Positions 1-11,974 of a DNA stretch of 64,000 nucleotides are shown piece by piece. The translations under genes were made by a program, and so were the position numbers. Each line of letters begins with the position of its first letter. The stretch's first letter is position 1. A model generated the notes under the pieces. The model saw nothing but the letters and a program-made list of their open reading frames with translations. It did no database searches and was not told the DNA's origin. Source of the DNA: Margaritispora aquatica (lineage: Eukaryota; Ascomycota; Leotiomycetes; Helotiales; Discinellaceae); assembly GCA_007644065.1 (NCBI GenBank), contig VJWN01000008.1, positions 1,490,411 to 1,554,410 on the forward strand, given 5' to 3'.

Positions 1-1850
1 GTATTTTGATATACGAGTTCGACGAATCGGATGACTTGTCTCAAGATCCTCAAATTAATTCCCTTTATAGCATAGGAAACGTGTACCTCGTTCGGCCACG
101 CGGATTTCTCGTGGGAATATGGTCTCAGAGATTTTTTTCGTCTGGAACAATGTTTCTGGAAGAGTCATGGTCAGCAGTTCGATCATGAAAGGGGTCTTAC
201 TTCGTATGCATCGGTGTTCGTATTCGGACTCCATGGACAGTAATTGACCATGACAAACATGCTCATTGATATTTGTTATGCGAAATTCCGCATGCCATAC
301 AGCTGTAATTTTAGAAGAGATATGATACGCTAGAAGCCCACTGCAGATGTCGCAGCGATGCAGTGGATAGATGTAGTTGATACGTTGTTTGTTGAGTTCA
401 ACGAGCATGAAATTGCAAAACATGTCACGTCCAGCCGCTTCTGCCAAAAAGCATTTGCATCATCAAACATACAATGCAGAAATCTAATAAAAAATCAAAA
501 ACTGTACCAATTCTCCAAGAGGAGCTCGTATGGTGAAGAAACGATCGTGGAGTCTGTCTCTCTATGATACGATTGACGAAGATCGAGGAACTAAGCATCT
601 ACTAAGCACTTCCAGTGACACCATGCCCTAAAGATCCGCTGGCACTACCCAGAGCCAATTCTCTGGGTATCAATGTGCGGGATCTTGTCATAAGATGCTG
701 GATCTGTGTAACATGGCACAGTCCTGACTGAAATGAAGCACAGCATAGTCAATTCCAGTACCCAAGATGGTAAGTTACACCAACCGCATTCAAGCGTCGG
801 ACTAGGATACCAATGAATCACAGGGACAGAAAGGAGGAAAGAAAGAAAGGTGGTATGGTGTATGATGCCTAGTAAAATAGAAGTTAAACAACTTTCGGCC
901 TCTTGAGCAATGCCAAAGCAGGGATGATAAGGCCTGACTGATCTTGTCCAAGAGCCATGAGAAACTAGATATCAATGAAGTTGTATTCTATAGAACACTT
1001 TCACTCGGATGAACTTAAATCAGTGAGAAAATAAAGTCAGTACTTCGCATTATTGCTCGTGTAACCCACGATGGAAGGGTGAATAAGGTTCTGCTGAAGA
1101 GATGAGAACATACCCCGGCTGATTTATTTTGTGTTTTAGCTCGTCGATATTTCTAACAGGTTGGCCTAGGATATTTCTCCTTTTTCTGGAGAGTTGTGGT
1201 ACGGAAATGCTTGACAGATGGACATCATAGGCTAGCGATCAAGCCACGAGCTGGTGAGAGTTGAAATTCAGCTGACGAAGGATATGCGTCAAGGTATGCA
1301 CACAGCATGGATGCTGGAGAAGTAGGTTGGCATGGTTCGCGTCGTTTAAAGATTGGAGACACCATAATTGTGACTAAGTCGATAGTGATGCGAAGAAATG
1401 AGGGGAAGTTGAGACATCGAACGATATTCGATCGATATGCACCACATCGCGAGGAATATCTGATCTGGATATTGTGGTTGCCCCAATCAGCTTTCGTAGC
1501 ATCAACTTCGCATGGACTTACTGGATATTCCCCATCGAGCTTGTCAGTATCACATTCTTCTTCAGGTAAGAGCACCGAAGCCTCACCGGGCAAGAAAAGA
1601 TCACGATGCCACCCAGCTTCCCTGAAACAGAATCTAAAATGCGTACCCTTCATATCGTTTCCGTTCCAGTAGGCACCGACAAATAATAGGTGGAAGCGAT
1701 GTTCCTCAAACTCCCCGACCAAGTATTTGGCGGGTATGTACAACTTTGAGGCGTACGGGTACGGCACAATCCCAAGATCTTGGATTTTGAAGAGATTGAA
1801 AAGAATAGAAGGGTATGCAGATTAATTTCGGCCAGCACAGCATAATCCCA
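1..1850. other. No convincing gene; two weak minus-strand open stretches
   Basis: Two minus-strand stretches read somewhat like protein: 447-55 (Cys/His-bearing, no ATG at its 5' end) and about 1814-1225 (contains EEHRFHLLFVGAYWNGNDMK). Neither has a clear ATG, neither matches a family I recognise, and I found no convincing splice partners. They could be exons of a gene reaching past the left edge, decayed gene pieces, or chance. Confidence 0.25.
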
Positions 1851-2480
1851 ACATCTAATCCTTGTCAGTACCTAGTACCTAGTACGTACGGAGACACTGG
1901 TCACCACATGATCTCGAGACTGCTCTTTGCCCTGCAGATGCAGGGGAGCGGTCACGGATCATCAGGACAAGGCTTCTGTGTCGACTTCGTATGTTGTGTT
2001 GGTCGGAACGCTTCAAAGCATCATTGACTCAATTCGAGGCTGTAGGAAATCGGTGGGGCGGGTAGTGCATATGTTGACTATTGCTGGTGGAGTATGAAAT
2101 GATGCCCGCCATAAGAAAGCGCTTTCCGATACCGCTATTGAGCATTAGATTGAGGCTGTTGATACAACACAAAACACAAAATACAGAACACGGAGAAGGA
2201 TAACTATTGACCAGGGCAGTTTCTTGTCCCAGTTGGCTCGTTCGTACCTAACAAAGATGGATTGTATACCATACCATACCATAATCCCCATGCTCGATGT
2301 TTCCTTTGTAAGATCTTACCAGTCTTTCGGAAAGGTTCAGCTCTCTACTGTAACAAGCACAACAAGTATGGATTGGAGACAATAATGGTGTGTTGTCGGT
2401 TGTCGGTTGTTGCGCAAGACAAGTAAGTATTTGTGGGGTAGGTTTTAGAGATGTCCCTTTGGATTGGTCAATGGAAATGT

Positions 2481-2570
2481 GAAGTCGAAGTCGAAGTCGA
2501 AGAGAACCAATTCCACCCTCACACCTCACACCTCACATCTCATACCTCGCACCTCGCACCGCTCACCTCT
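2481..2570. repeat. Simple repeats (GAAGTC)n then degenerate CTCACAC-type units
   Basis: GAAGTC is repeated about three and a half times from 2481. It is followed from about 2517 by a run of imperfect CTCACACC/CTCGCACC units. Low-complexity intergenic sequence with no visible function. Confidence 0.7.
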
Positions 2571-3194
2571 CTCCCGCTGGAAAAGAAAAGGAAGAAAAGA
2601 AGGATGGAAGAAGGACGACGGAGGCGAATAGGCCAATATCAATTTCTGTTGGCTGGATATAAATATCTAAATGGGGGACAGATACCTTAAAGGTAAAGAA
2701 ATCTTAATATCAAATCTAAATTTAATAATAAAAAAATGACCAAGGGTAGGTGAATATCCATCTCTCCATCTGCCTTATTGAGGTGGGCGGGACGGGCGGG
2801 CAGGTTGAATATGTACCTAGGTACTGTATATTCTCTTGTTGAGCAAAATATAAAATACCAAATACCAAATACTTTGAAGTTCTTGAGATCTAAACTTAAT
2901 TAGGCATAATTCTTTCGATTTATTCCCAATACGGCAAAGTACACGAATATAGTACTGCACTGTCCGACTAACACTACCACCACCTCCTCCTCCCTTCTTG
3001 AGGCTGACTGAGGCAATTCCAGGTTCCATTTTGTCTTCCCACTATGAAATTATTATTTATTTATTCTTCTTTTATTCTTGTTTCTCTTGTTATTCTTATT
3101 TTATTTTATTAATTATCATCGAGGATATCTTTTCTCTTTTCAGCCAACAACCCAACCCGCGGCCCGGCACCGAACCTGCATCTGTACCTATTCG

Positions 3195-3232
3195 TATAGT
3201 ATAGTGCAGTATAGTGCAGCATAGTATAGTCG
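3195..3232. repeat. Short tandem repeat, unit about AGTATAGTGC
   Basis: A roughly 10-bp unit resembling AGTATAGTGC recurs three to four times. Intergenic. Confidence 0.6.
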
Positions 3233-3409
3233 CTACCTGAGCTTTCTACCTACCACCTCTGCATTGCATCAGGCTGCTTCGGTACAGTACTTTTCTCCAA
3301 GTAGTGACGATCTACCCACTCGTCATCCGTCGTTGATCATTTGTCCAGCCTTGATGTCGGGATGCAACATGCAACAATAGTACGAACACAAGACAGATCT
3401 TCTCCATTC

Positions 3410-3480
3410 TCCCCATCCATACATTCATACATCCCATACATCCATCCATCCCTTCCACCCCTTCCACCCCTTCTATCGCT
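3410..3480. repeat. Pyrimidine-rich CCATACAT / TTCCACCCC simple repeats
   Basis: Imperfect repeats of CATACATCC followed by CTTCCACCC, within the C/T-rich region ahead of the gene at 3957. Confidence 0.6.
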
Positions 3481-3956
3481 GCTGAGCTACACTGCGCTAC
3501 TATTGTTTACTTTCCCAGCTCATATCCACTCTCCTTCCCTATCCCCTACCATTCCTTGAACCCCCTCCGCCTCCGAGGTTGGATCATCAACATGAACTAA
3601 TATAAAGCCTTGTTCGCTCATCTCCATCTTCGGATCGAATTGCAATGGACCATACTCTATTTGATCTACCAGCGTTGAGAGAAGCTTCGATCATCTACTA
3701 TCCAGCCTTGTGAGCCGTCAACATTTACAGTCATAGCGTGAGAGGACCCCACCAAGATCAACCAACTTCTTCTTTGGTGCTTCTATTATTCTGTACAATA
3801 TACCAAGAGCGAATAGGGAATCTGGTCAAACATACCGAGGAAGTGTAACTATAGAAAATTTGAGATCTCAACAACTTGGCATAAATACAGGTACACCCTC
3901 CAACAATCACACCTTGCTCGTACAACATCCTCTTCTTGCCTCTCGGTACTAACACA

Positions 3957-4691
3957 ATGGATCATAGAGACTACCTATATAGAAGGATGGCCTTCAACTC
4001 TCAAGCGGGTTCTTCTTCACAGAACTTCCAAGCTCCACCATTTGGCCATTATGGCAATGCTTCACGCCCAGACGCACGCCCCGGACTTCCACCATTTGAT
4101 ATCCTCGACTGGTATCCAAATTTCCAGTCCTGCCATCGATACTTCCTCGACCACGCCCAACACCAAGGCCCCGTTCAAGCTCTTGCAGCTTTCATCAACA
4201 TTCAGCTCCCTTACCAAAAACAACCTGCCATCCCATCGTCAGCTTCGTCGTCGCCGCGATCCCCAGCCGACTTGCCACATCTCCGACAACCAAACCCTTT
4301 TGCGCCTATGCATGGCGGCGGACATCCACAAGGTGTATCGTTGATACCTTATCTACGTCGTTTGATTGCGACAGGACATGATACACCGGCGGTACTTCAC
4401 GGATTCTTTGGCAATGACTGGCAGGATGGTATCGGTCGTTTACACGAGATCGAGAGGCGCAACTATCTCTTCGCGGCGAAGAGTACCGGTTGGTTGGAGG
4501 TTAAACGGGCATATGACATGGGGCCAGACGAAACGATACCGTTCTTGAGCGCTTTGACGAACGCGAGCGAAACGGAAATACAGAGCGCAGAGTCCAGTTG
4601 GAGCGAGTGGCTTGCGATGCAGGATTGGATGCTAGGTCCCCGGTCACCAGAGATTAGTGCATCTCCAAGAGTGAAGCGCGAGAATGAGTGA
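3957..4691 (+). CDS. Conserved hypothetical fungal protein, 244 aa
   Basis: Single-exon reading frame. I start it at the ATG at 3957 because that is the first ATG in frame and sits in a good fungal context (CACAATGG). The first ~110 residues are rich in Pro, Ser, Gln and His and look disordered. The second half is more ordered and carries ERRNYLFAAKSTGW and WSEWLAMQDWMLGPRSP. It ends in a charged tail (VKRENE). I recognise no catalytic motif, signal peptide or membrane segment. I have an impression, not a check, that the C-terminal half recurs in uncharacterised proteins of related fungi. The long C/T-rich upstream region suggests a long leader, as seen in regulatory genes. Function unknown. 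Confidence 0.75.
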   Translation: MDHRDYLYRRMAFNSQAGSSSQNFQAPPFGHYGNASRPDARPGLPPFDILDWYPNFQSCHRYFLDHAQHQGPVQALAAFINIQLPYQKQPAIPSSASSSPRSPADLPHLRQPNPFAPMHGGGHPQGVSLIPYLRRLIATGHDTPAVLHGFFGNDWQDGIGRLHEIERRNYLFAAKSTGWLEVKRAYDMGPDETIPFLSALTNASETEIQSAESSWSEWLAMQDWMLGPRSPEISASPRVKRENE

Positions 4692-5151
4692 TGGATATGA
4701 GGTGCTAATGGGTGATATTTTGACTTGAGGGCATAGCATAGCATGGTAAGGAGTTGGCAATGGGAATCATGGTTGGGCAATTGGATCAACCTATGGTTAA
4801 GGTCATGAACTAGCGGCTGAGAAGGATTTGGAATTGGTATGGCTATTTGTGAGATTAGCTGGACTTTTCTCCTAGAACTGGAGTGAATTGATGCTATTTG
4901 ATCGCTACTGAGCCTGTAAGAGTTGAATAACTTCGAGAGGACATTCAGCAGTGCGATTGGTGTAACTCTCGTGAATCGTGAAGAGTGGATCGGTGGACAG
5001 GGCTGACAGTGAGGCTGACCTTGAACTTCCAAACCTCACTTCAGCATCAACAACCATGATTGAGGAAATGATTCTTTTGTGACCACAAAATTTCTTCCGG
5101 ATCGCATGATGATACGTTACCCTCCCCGGTCCCGTATCTGTTTTGACCAAA
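4692..5151. other. Intergenic, no feature seen
   Basis: 460 bp between two plus-strand genes. It should hold the 3' end of the hypothetical gene and the promoter of MED5; no repeat or RNA gene is visible. Confidence 0.5.
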
Positions 5152-8100
5152 ATGTCCACTGTTCTCAAGTCCTGGCAGCACTTTCTCAATCGTTGCCTTG
5201 AGGATCGACTTGACCCAGAAACATTCACATCGTACACGCGCATTCTATCTACGAAGTCGCCTCTACCCGCGACGTTGATATGCAACCTGTTTCTGAGTCC
5301 TACTGAGGATGATCATTCCTCGACAGATCCACGAGTTGTGCGATATATACAATGCCTCCTAGCCGAGAAGCTAGTCAGCGTGTCAAGCATATTGAGGGCG
5401 TTATGGAGAGTGAGCTCTTTCCAGACTTTGGCCAAGGGCGACGATGCTGGAGGAATTGAAAACAAGAACAACGCTGAGGGTGAGAAAGGAGATCTGAGCC
5501 AGGAGAAGAAGAGGTGGTCGAGCTCGTACTCTACGGAAGAGATATTATTCTATCGTCTCGCAAAGCACATCAATACTGGCGGATCTCCTCAAGATGTGCC
5601 AGAGGCTATCGAATTGGTTCTGGCATGCATTCAATGGATGGATTTAGTGACATCTATCCCACATACTACAAGCGCAATGCTTCTGCCAACTTTGGCCCAA
5701 GAAATTGCTGCGCATAATATGGCTCTTGGTTCACTTGTGCTAGCGGTGGTTGAAAATGCTAAAGTCCAACACGCTTTAAGCAAAGGTTCTGTACCCATTA
5801 GCACAAGGAAACAACTGGAGAAGACGCTGGGAACATTCGTTGCATCACTACTACAATGTAGCCCACAGGGTGCAGCACGGTTAGAGCTTTTCAGGACACA
5901 AACTTTAGTTGCCCTTGTTCCAGTGCACCAGAAGGAGAAAGAGGCAGAGAAAGGTGCGAAAGTGGGAGTAGAGAAAGAAATGGATGATATCCTAGAAGGT
6001 GGACTAGGGTTGAGTCCTGGACTGGAGGCTATGGTTGTGCAGGACGTGCCATCTATCAACTCCAAAGCAGGCTTATATATCTATTTGAACTCGTTAGTAA
6101 GTTAATATCTGAATTTAGTGGTGATAACTAACATCATGAAGCTGGTTGGTCGGCCACTGGTTGACGATCATGCGATATTAAATTATTTACACAATAGATA
6201 TCAAGGAGATATCCGTCAAACTATGATCGATCTCATTCTCGCAGCTTTCGATATTCTCGCAAATGCTACGTTTCGGAACGAGAAATCTCAATCTACCTTT
6301 ATACTCCGATCATTTCTTATCAACAAAGTGCCTCTCCTGCTCGCTACTCTCTCAGCATCTCTCTTTCCACCTCTGACGCCTGAGTATTGTATCACTGAAG
6401 CACTGGGCCATGTTGATACGACTGCTTTTCCAACGCTGTCAAACATGTTCGATGACTCGAGCACTAACAACATGTTTTCAGACTCTGTGCGACAGGACTT
6501 TTGTTTTGCATGTTGTTTGCACGAACTGATTGCAGAGGAGAGTATCGAGGCATTGCTAGGCGACATACCAATGCAGAGTCTACCTTCTGGTGGTCGATAT
6601 GTGAAGGAGGATTTGGTCGAGCAGTGCCTGTCTGATCCGGAGAGGGTTCAGGGATTAATCTCTGAATTGGAGCAGATGGATGGAAATGTTGGAGCTGTCA
6701 GTCAAGCCATTACTGAGGTATGTCTCCGACCCATGATGCATGACAAAAGCTAACTATTTAGGTCATTGCACGCTTGTGCAGCAATAAGGAGACAATGTCT
6801 CTAAAGACACTCTGTAGTCAACTTGCGAGGAAGCCATCTTCATTGGATGTCATGCTTATATTCGACAAGTCTGCCTCTATTCTGCAACCCATCTGCGACC
6901 TTTTAGACAACTGGCGATATGATGAAGACCAAGGCGAGTATCAGCCAGTATACGAAGAATTCGGTTCAATTCTTCTCCTAGTATTATCTTTTACATATAG
7001 GTATAATCTATCGCCAACTGATCTCGGTATCCGAGCTCCAGATTCATTCGTCATGAAGCTTTTAAATCAGGGTCATCTCAGTCGGCCAATAGAAGATCTT
7101 ACCGAACAAGAACAGAGACATCTTCATGGCTGGATCAAAGGTCTTTTTGACAACGAGAGTGGCGGTCTTGGCGATGAACTAATGTCTTCTTGTCCACCTC
7201 AAGACTTTTATCTTCTCGTCCCTACCCTTTTCTACTATATCGTCCTGGCATGCTCGACTAAGCACCTCTCAGACGAGACTCTAAAAGGTGGCCTAGAATA
7301 TCTAGTTGATACCTTCCTGCTCCCGGCCCTCATTCCTGGCATAACATGGCTCTCCTCACACCTTTGGGAATCTCGTGGCGATGCCAACGCTGTTCTTCAG
7401 ATTCTCTCAGCACTCATCACCAATCCAGCTAGTATATCCAATAATACGGAAGCCTCACAGATGCTCAATTCCATTCTCAACATCATCGCTAAGAATCTCG
7501 AGCACTCCCTCCGCTTTCTCCAGCGTGCCGAACCCTCCCGCCAGGACGTGGCACCTTTATCTGATGTTCTCAAATCAAACATAGACTGGGAACGTCGCGG
7601 CGCAGCCAATCACACCGAACTGGAGGCCTGGACCGGCTTACCTGGTGGTGGACTTTCAGTGTCTATCAAGCAGACAATGGCTAGTCTCGTGCAATGGGGA
7701 CTCAATCCTGCATTGAACACCAACCCAGCCTCCTACACACACCGACAGATCCTCGTCGGCACCAAAATGCTTGGTGCGAAGCGCCTGCTCGGTGCCATCG
7801 TCGACGAAGTGAAAGCGCAATCTGAGCAAGGCAACTCAGGCGTCGTATTCGACGTCGCAGTCGCCATTATCGCCGCTCCTGACAGCGCGAGCTGGGAGCA
7901 AGATGCCATGGTCCAGCGACGCATGACGCTCCGCGAAGCGCTGAAGAACGAAGCAGATGCCGCACCCAAGTTGCACAAGATCGATTCTGCACGTGCAGAC
8001 ACCATCGTGCGACTGTACCGAAAGGTGGAAGCGCAGTTGTTGCTACCGATGCCGCAGATGGTGGGTGAGTTAGCGGCAGGCGTGGATATCAGTTTAGGTG

Positions 8101-8333
8101 CCGACGTGCAGGATCTCGGCATGGGAATGGAGATTGGCATGGACTTGGGGATGGGTCATCATGGAATGGGAATGGGGTTGGAGGAGCATGGCGATTTGAT
8201 GCAGGGTCTTATGGTGGACGCGGGTGGAGGCCATGGTGCTGGTGGGGTGAGTGGTGCCGATGGGAGTGGAGATGTGGATTTGATGGGTGGGTTTGGGGGA
8301 CATGATGATATGGGGGATGGGTTGGATTTTTAG
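5152..8333 (+). CDS. MED5: Mediator of RNA polymerase II transcription subunit 5 (Nut1), 1,030 aa
   Basis: Three exons: 5152-6096, 6142-6717 and 6762-8333. The introns are 45 and 44 nt, both phase 0, with GTAAGT and GTATGT donors; a CTAAC-like branch site sits just before each acceptor. Joined, they give 1,030 residues, the usual size of fungal Med5. The N-terminus (LKSWQHFLNRCLEDRLD) and the helical repeat region through GRPLVDDHAILNYLHNRYQG match the family as I know it. MED5 is a tail-module subunit of Mediator, which bridges activators and RNA polymerase II in the nucleus. The last ~80 residues are a Gly/Met/His-rich low-complexity tail. An ATG at 5152 is preferred over the TTG nine bases upstream. 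A second Mediator gene, MED19, lies 11.5 kb downstream. Confidence 0.88.
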
Positions 8334-9344
8334 GATATTGATGAAGGAGCAAAAGAGAAGGAGGAGGACCCGAACAGTTGGAGGATATAGATAGATATTT
8401 GCTTTGGCTAGGTAGCCCATGACATCTCAGAAACGAAACGAAATGAAACGAAATTTCTTCAAGATTTGGATTGATCCTCTTTGCTCACCAAAGAAAGGAA
8501 TCTGGGAATGTTCTTGTCTCTTGTTATATCATGTCATGCTTAACTTAGATGCACACCAATCTCCACCAGATCAAACGCAGTAAATGATCGAGGCTAAGCT
8601 CATAGAGAGGTAAATAGGTATGTACGTAGGTGGGTGGGTAAGTACCCAAGTAATCAATGGTTTTAGTAAACTGACTGAAAATCGACATACGCAGAGTATT
8701 TGAACGAAGTTCTACTACTAGGTGTCCGATTTTCAACGATGTGTTCTAATTCCTTTCATCAACTATCAACGAGGGCTTTTTGTGAGCTATGCCCACTCGC
8801 AAAGTTTTCATCCAAGGCTCTTCGAGGCCTTCTAGATAGCTACTTTTCTCGACGCTCGGTTAGATTGGATTGAATTAGATCTTCTTGCCTACCTACTTAC
8901 CTATCAAGGGTACGTCGAACGTGGGAGGTTAATTGTAGGGGGGTTTTACTGCTGGGATTAAGGGCTATGGATGAAGTTTGAAAGAGAGAAGTCCGAGGAT
9001 GTGAAGGTCTGGAAATGCGAGGGGCTGGGGTTAGACTGGATGGTTTTTAGGTCGAGCTGGACGTTCGAATGATCCGAAAGATGGCTTGAAGACGGGTTGC
9101 TATGCGTTTTTTCCCCTTCTCACTATCATTGTGTAAGTTGAGCTAGCGGTCCCAGAAATATTCAGTTCGCTCTGTTCTCCAGTCTTGGTGTGTGATTTTA
9201 ACTCGCTTCTGAGAACTTGGATGGGGTGTCAATTTCAGAGTTTTGGTTGAGGTTTATATTCTTCCTTTCTTTCTTTTCAAAACCATGCTAGTTGCTTGAT
9301 TGAACATATCCTCCTGAACCCAACGCTCGACTTGATCTGATCAC
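8334..9344. other. Intergenic between convergent genes, no feature seen
   Basis: About 1 kb between the MED5 stop and the stop of the minus-strand gene at 9345. Presumably two 3' UTRs. No gene or RNA recognised. Confidence 0.5.
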
Positions 9345-10304
9345 TTAAGACATAACTACATCTTCTTCATCTTCGTTTTCGTTCCATACTACTCCGCCCT
9401 CGCCATCGTCATCGTCGTTGTCCTCGTTCCCATCACTCTCTCCCTCGCTACCTTCCCCATACTCATACTCATACTCATTCCCCAACTCACTCGTTCCCTC
9501 TCCATTTCTACTCACACCTGCACCCACGCCCACGCCCATACCCTCTCCCTCCCCCACCACCAACACAGTCTCCAGGCTCCAAAAGCGCTCATACCCACAC
9601 AATCCCACCTCCGCACTCCACACAGCCCTCTCCTCCCTCCCACCGGCCTCAAAATCCCGCAATTGTCCATCCAGCCCAAATTCCCTCCAATCCCACACCC
9701 TCCGCGCATGCATCTCCAAAAACGCCTCCCACTCCCACGTCACCTCAGCACTCAACACCGCCATCAACCCCACAACGCCCATGCCCCTGAAGCGCGCGAC
9801 GAGCGCACGCTCCGGCACGCTATCCCGCAGATCGAGGTGCGTGAGCGGCAGGAGCGGGGACACGTAGTGCGTGCTGCCCTGCAGATGGAGTTCGGAGTGG
9901 AGGTTCGCGTGTCGTAAGTCCGGCATGGAGGGCTGCTGCTCGCTTATGCACAGGTGCGCGTATGTCGTGCTGTACATCGCGCGTAGGATTGGGGCGGGCG
10001 TGAGCGCGATAATGGAGCGGTAGGAGAGTGTGTTGTTTGTATTAGTGGGGCTGTTGGCGGCGTTGCTGAGATTCGTGTGGAGTGCCATCCAGGCGTTGGC
10101 GAGTGCGATGAGGGAGCGTTGCGGCCGCCCATGTGGTGAGACGAAGCTTTCCTTCGTGAGGTGGATGGCTTGGCCGCGGGCGATTTCGGCTTCGAGGTGA
10201 AGCGCGGTGATGGTTATGTTCATGGTCGTGCCTGGATGTGGTGTGGAGGGGTTGGGAGGGAATGGGGGGATGCGGGGGATTGTGTTTGTGGGCATTGTGT
10301 TCAT
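9345..10304 (-). CDS. Hypothetical protein with acidic C-terminus, 319 aa
   Basis: Single-exon frame from an ATG at 10304 to TAA at 9345. The N-terminus is Pro/Thr-rich. The middle (about residues 35-250) has the mix of a folded protein, with LTHLDLRDSVPERALVARF and a Trp-rich stretch ending VWDWREFGLDGQLRDF. From about residue 255 it becomes a Gly/Val run and then a Glu/Asp/Asn-rich acidic tail. No signal peptide, no membrane segment, no family recognised. The long opposite-strand frames are explained by its GC-rich third positions. It is divergent from the next gene across 1.67 kb. It could be a fungal-specific structural or nuclear protein, but nothing in the sequence decides this. Confidence 0.65.
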   Translation of the reverse strand: MNTMPTNTIPRIPPFPPNPSTPHPGTTMNITITALHLEAEIARGQAIHLTKESFVSPHGRPQRSLIALANAWMALHTNLSNAANSPTNTNNTLSYRSIIALTPAPILRAMYSTTYAHLCISEQQPSMPDLRHANLHSELHLQGSTHYVSPLLPLTHLDLRDSVPERALVARFRGMGVVGLMAVLSAEVTWEWEAFLEMHARRVWDWREFGLDGQLRDFEAGGREERAVWSAEVGLCGYERFWSLETVLVVGEGEGMGVGVGAGVSRNGEGTSELGNEYEYEYGEGSEGESDGNEDNDDDDGEGGVVWNENEDEEDVVMS

Positions 10305-11974
10305 TGTTGATGAGAAAGTCGCTTATACTGATGGGTTTGTTGGTTTGATGTTTAGTGCTTAGTATTAGTCCTCGAAAAGCTTTACGCTTTGTGCTGACTT
10401 TATGCTTTGTTCTGCTTATTCAATTCGTAATTCGTCGTCGTCGTGGTGGAGGAAGAACTTAAGAAGTGGTATTGCTAGTGAGTCTCAAGTGTAAGATATA
10501 GCAAGGTAACAAGCTTCGTGATTCACAAGCCTTGAGAACTGAACATGAGTCAAGAGGACTACAATCACAATCCCCAAGTATTCACAAGTATCATCGAGGT
10601 ATGCTGTGAATCAAGCCTATAAAATCCTCATCCAGTGTTGAGAGTCGTATGTGCTTGTAGAGTATGGAGCTGTGATTCACAACCTTTGTGAGCAAACGTG
10701 TGTGGTGTGGAACTCACACAATAGATGGTCTTTGTGAGTAAGAGTCTGATGCTTTTCGCTGATGTCTGGTGTAACAGAATATTGGTGCTGAGGTGAGGTC
10801 GCTTAGCGAGTGCCCCTGGATTGGATTGGCGAGATGCTGGTCATAAGATGTCAGAGCAGAATTGTGAGAGAGTAGAATACATAGAGCTTGGTACTTACAG
10901 CTTCAACGTAGCACTGAAGCCTTGATGCCTACGCTGATGTATTGAAGTTGTTGCAGGACAAAGATGTGACGTAGTGAAATTGGATATGTGAGGGAACTTA
11001 GATAGTTTAGATGCTTAGCTGGGACAACCAAGCTGAAAAGCATAAACAGTCGTGACACTGTCGCTAAAAAATTGTATTGTGTTGTAGATTGACTACTCGA
11101 AACAAAGTACGAATACATATCTGAACTGACCTTCCACTAACTGGAAATGTCCAGTGAATATCACGTGGCCCGTTCAAAAGTGAATAAGTGAATACTTGAT
11201 GCCTTTCGCTGCCGATGATTGGCACAGATGACTGAATCACCCATGATTCACCATTAATGCAGGCGCCATGATAAAACACACTGATATCTCCTTATGTATA
11301 CCATATTACAAATATTGGATCTCTTACTCGACATGATGGTGTTGAGAAAGTATAGATTGGCTTTAAAAGACATGTGAAAAAGAACAGGTATGATATGGAA
11401 GAGTCGATGGTTGCAACAAAGCTGTCATGATGTTTGTTGGGATATTTGACAGCAGCTATAATGGGGAAAAGGGAGAAAGTGTTGGACTTGACAGCGAAAT
11501 AAAATAAGTGAGTCTAAGCATGATGATAGAGTGCTTCAGTACTGGAAGTCTACTAAAACATACTTGTTTTCATCTAGACTTACGATTTGAGATTCGCTTA
11601 AATGGAAAGGGATTAATGAGCAAGACGAGGACGAGAAACAAAGGCGAAAGAAATGATTCAGGTGTCCTTGATCTTGAACAATAAAATGGAATAAACGCAA
11701 AAGCATATTTATCTTGTGATTATCACCTCGAAAAATCATATTAATTATTATTTGATGCTCGTGTCTATTGGATTCTATAATGCAAGTGTCTATTCACGAA
11801 ACTATACCTACAACGCACAATCAAAATGATTCAATACGGGGTATATAACTCCAAGCCTGTTAGCCCAAACACTGCCAAGTCCCCAAAGTTCCATAGTCCA
11901 GGAAATCATACACATCCAGATACACATACACGTACACATACACACCGCACTGCATAATATAACATCGCGCCGCC
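10305..11974. other. Long divergent intergenic region with clustered TGATTCAC octamers
   Basis: 1.67 kb separates two divergently transcribed genes. The short frames here show no protein character. The octamer TGATTCAC (or its complement) occurs exactly at 10519-10526, 10606-10613, 10673-10680 and 11244-11251. Confidence 0.5.

Larger units (their letters stand above)
1851..3956. other. Long intergenic region / probable leader of the next gene
   Basis: No supportable gene. The tract from about 3300 to 3956 is rich in C and T, as is common in long promoters and leaders of filamentous-ascomycete genes, and it leads into the ATG at 3957. Several short simple repeats lie here and are listed separately. 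Confidence 0.5.

Noticed and set aside
4463..5032. Minus-strand 189-codon frame overlapping the 3957-4691 gene
   Set aside because: No ATG-led conserved content; overlaps a better plus-strand frame and its 3' region.
9418..9867. Plus-strand Ser/Pro-rich frame opposite the 9345-10304 gene
   Set aside because: Shadow of a GC-rich acidic C-terminus on the other strand.
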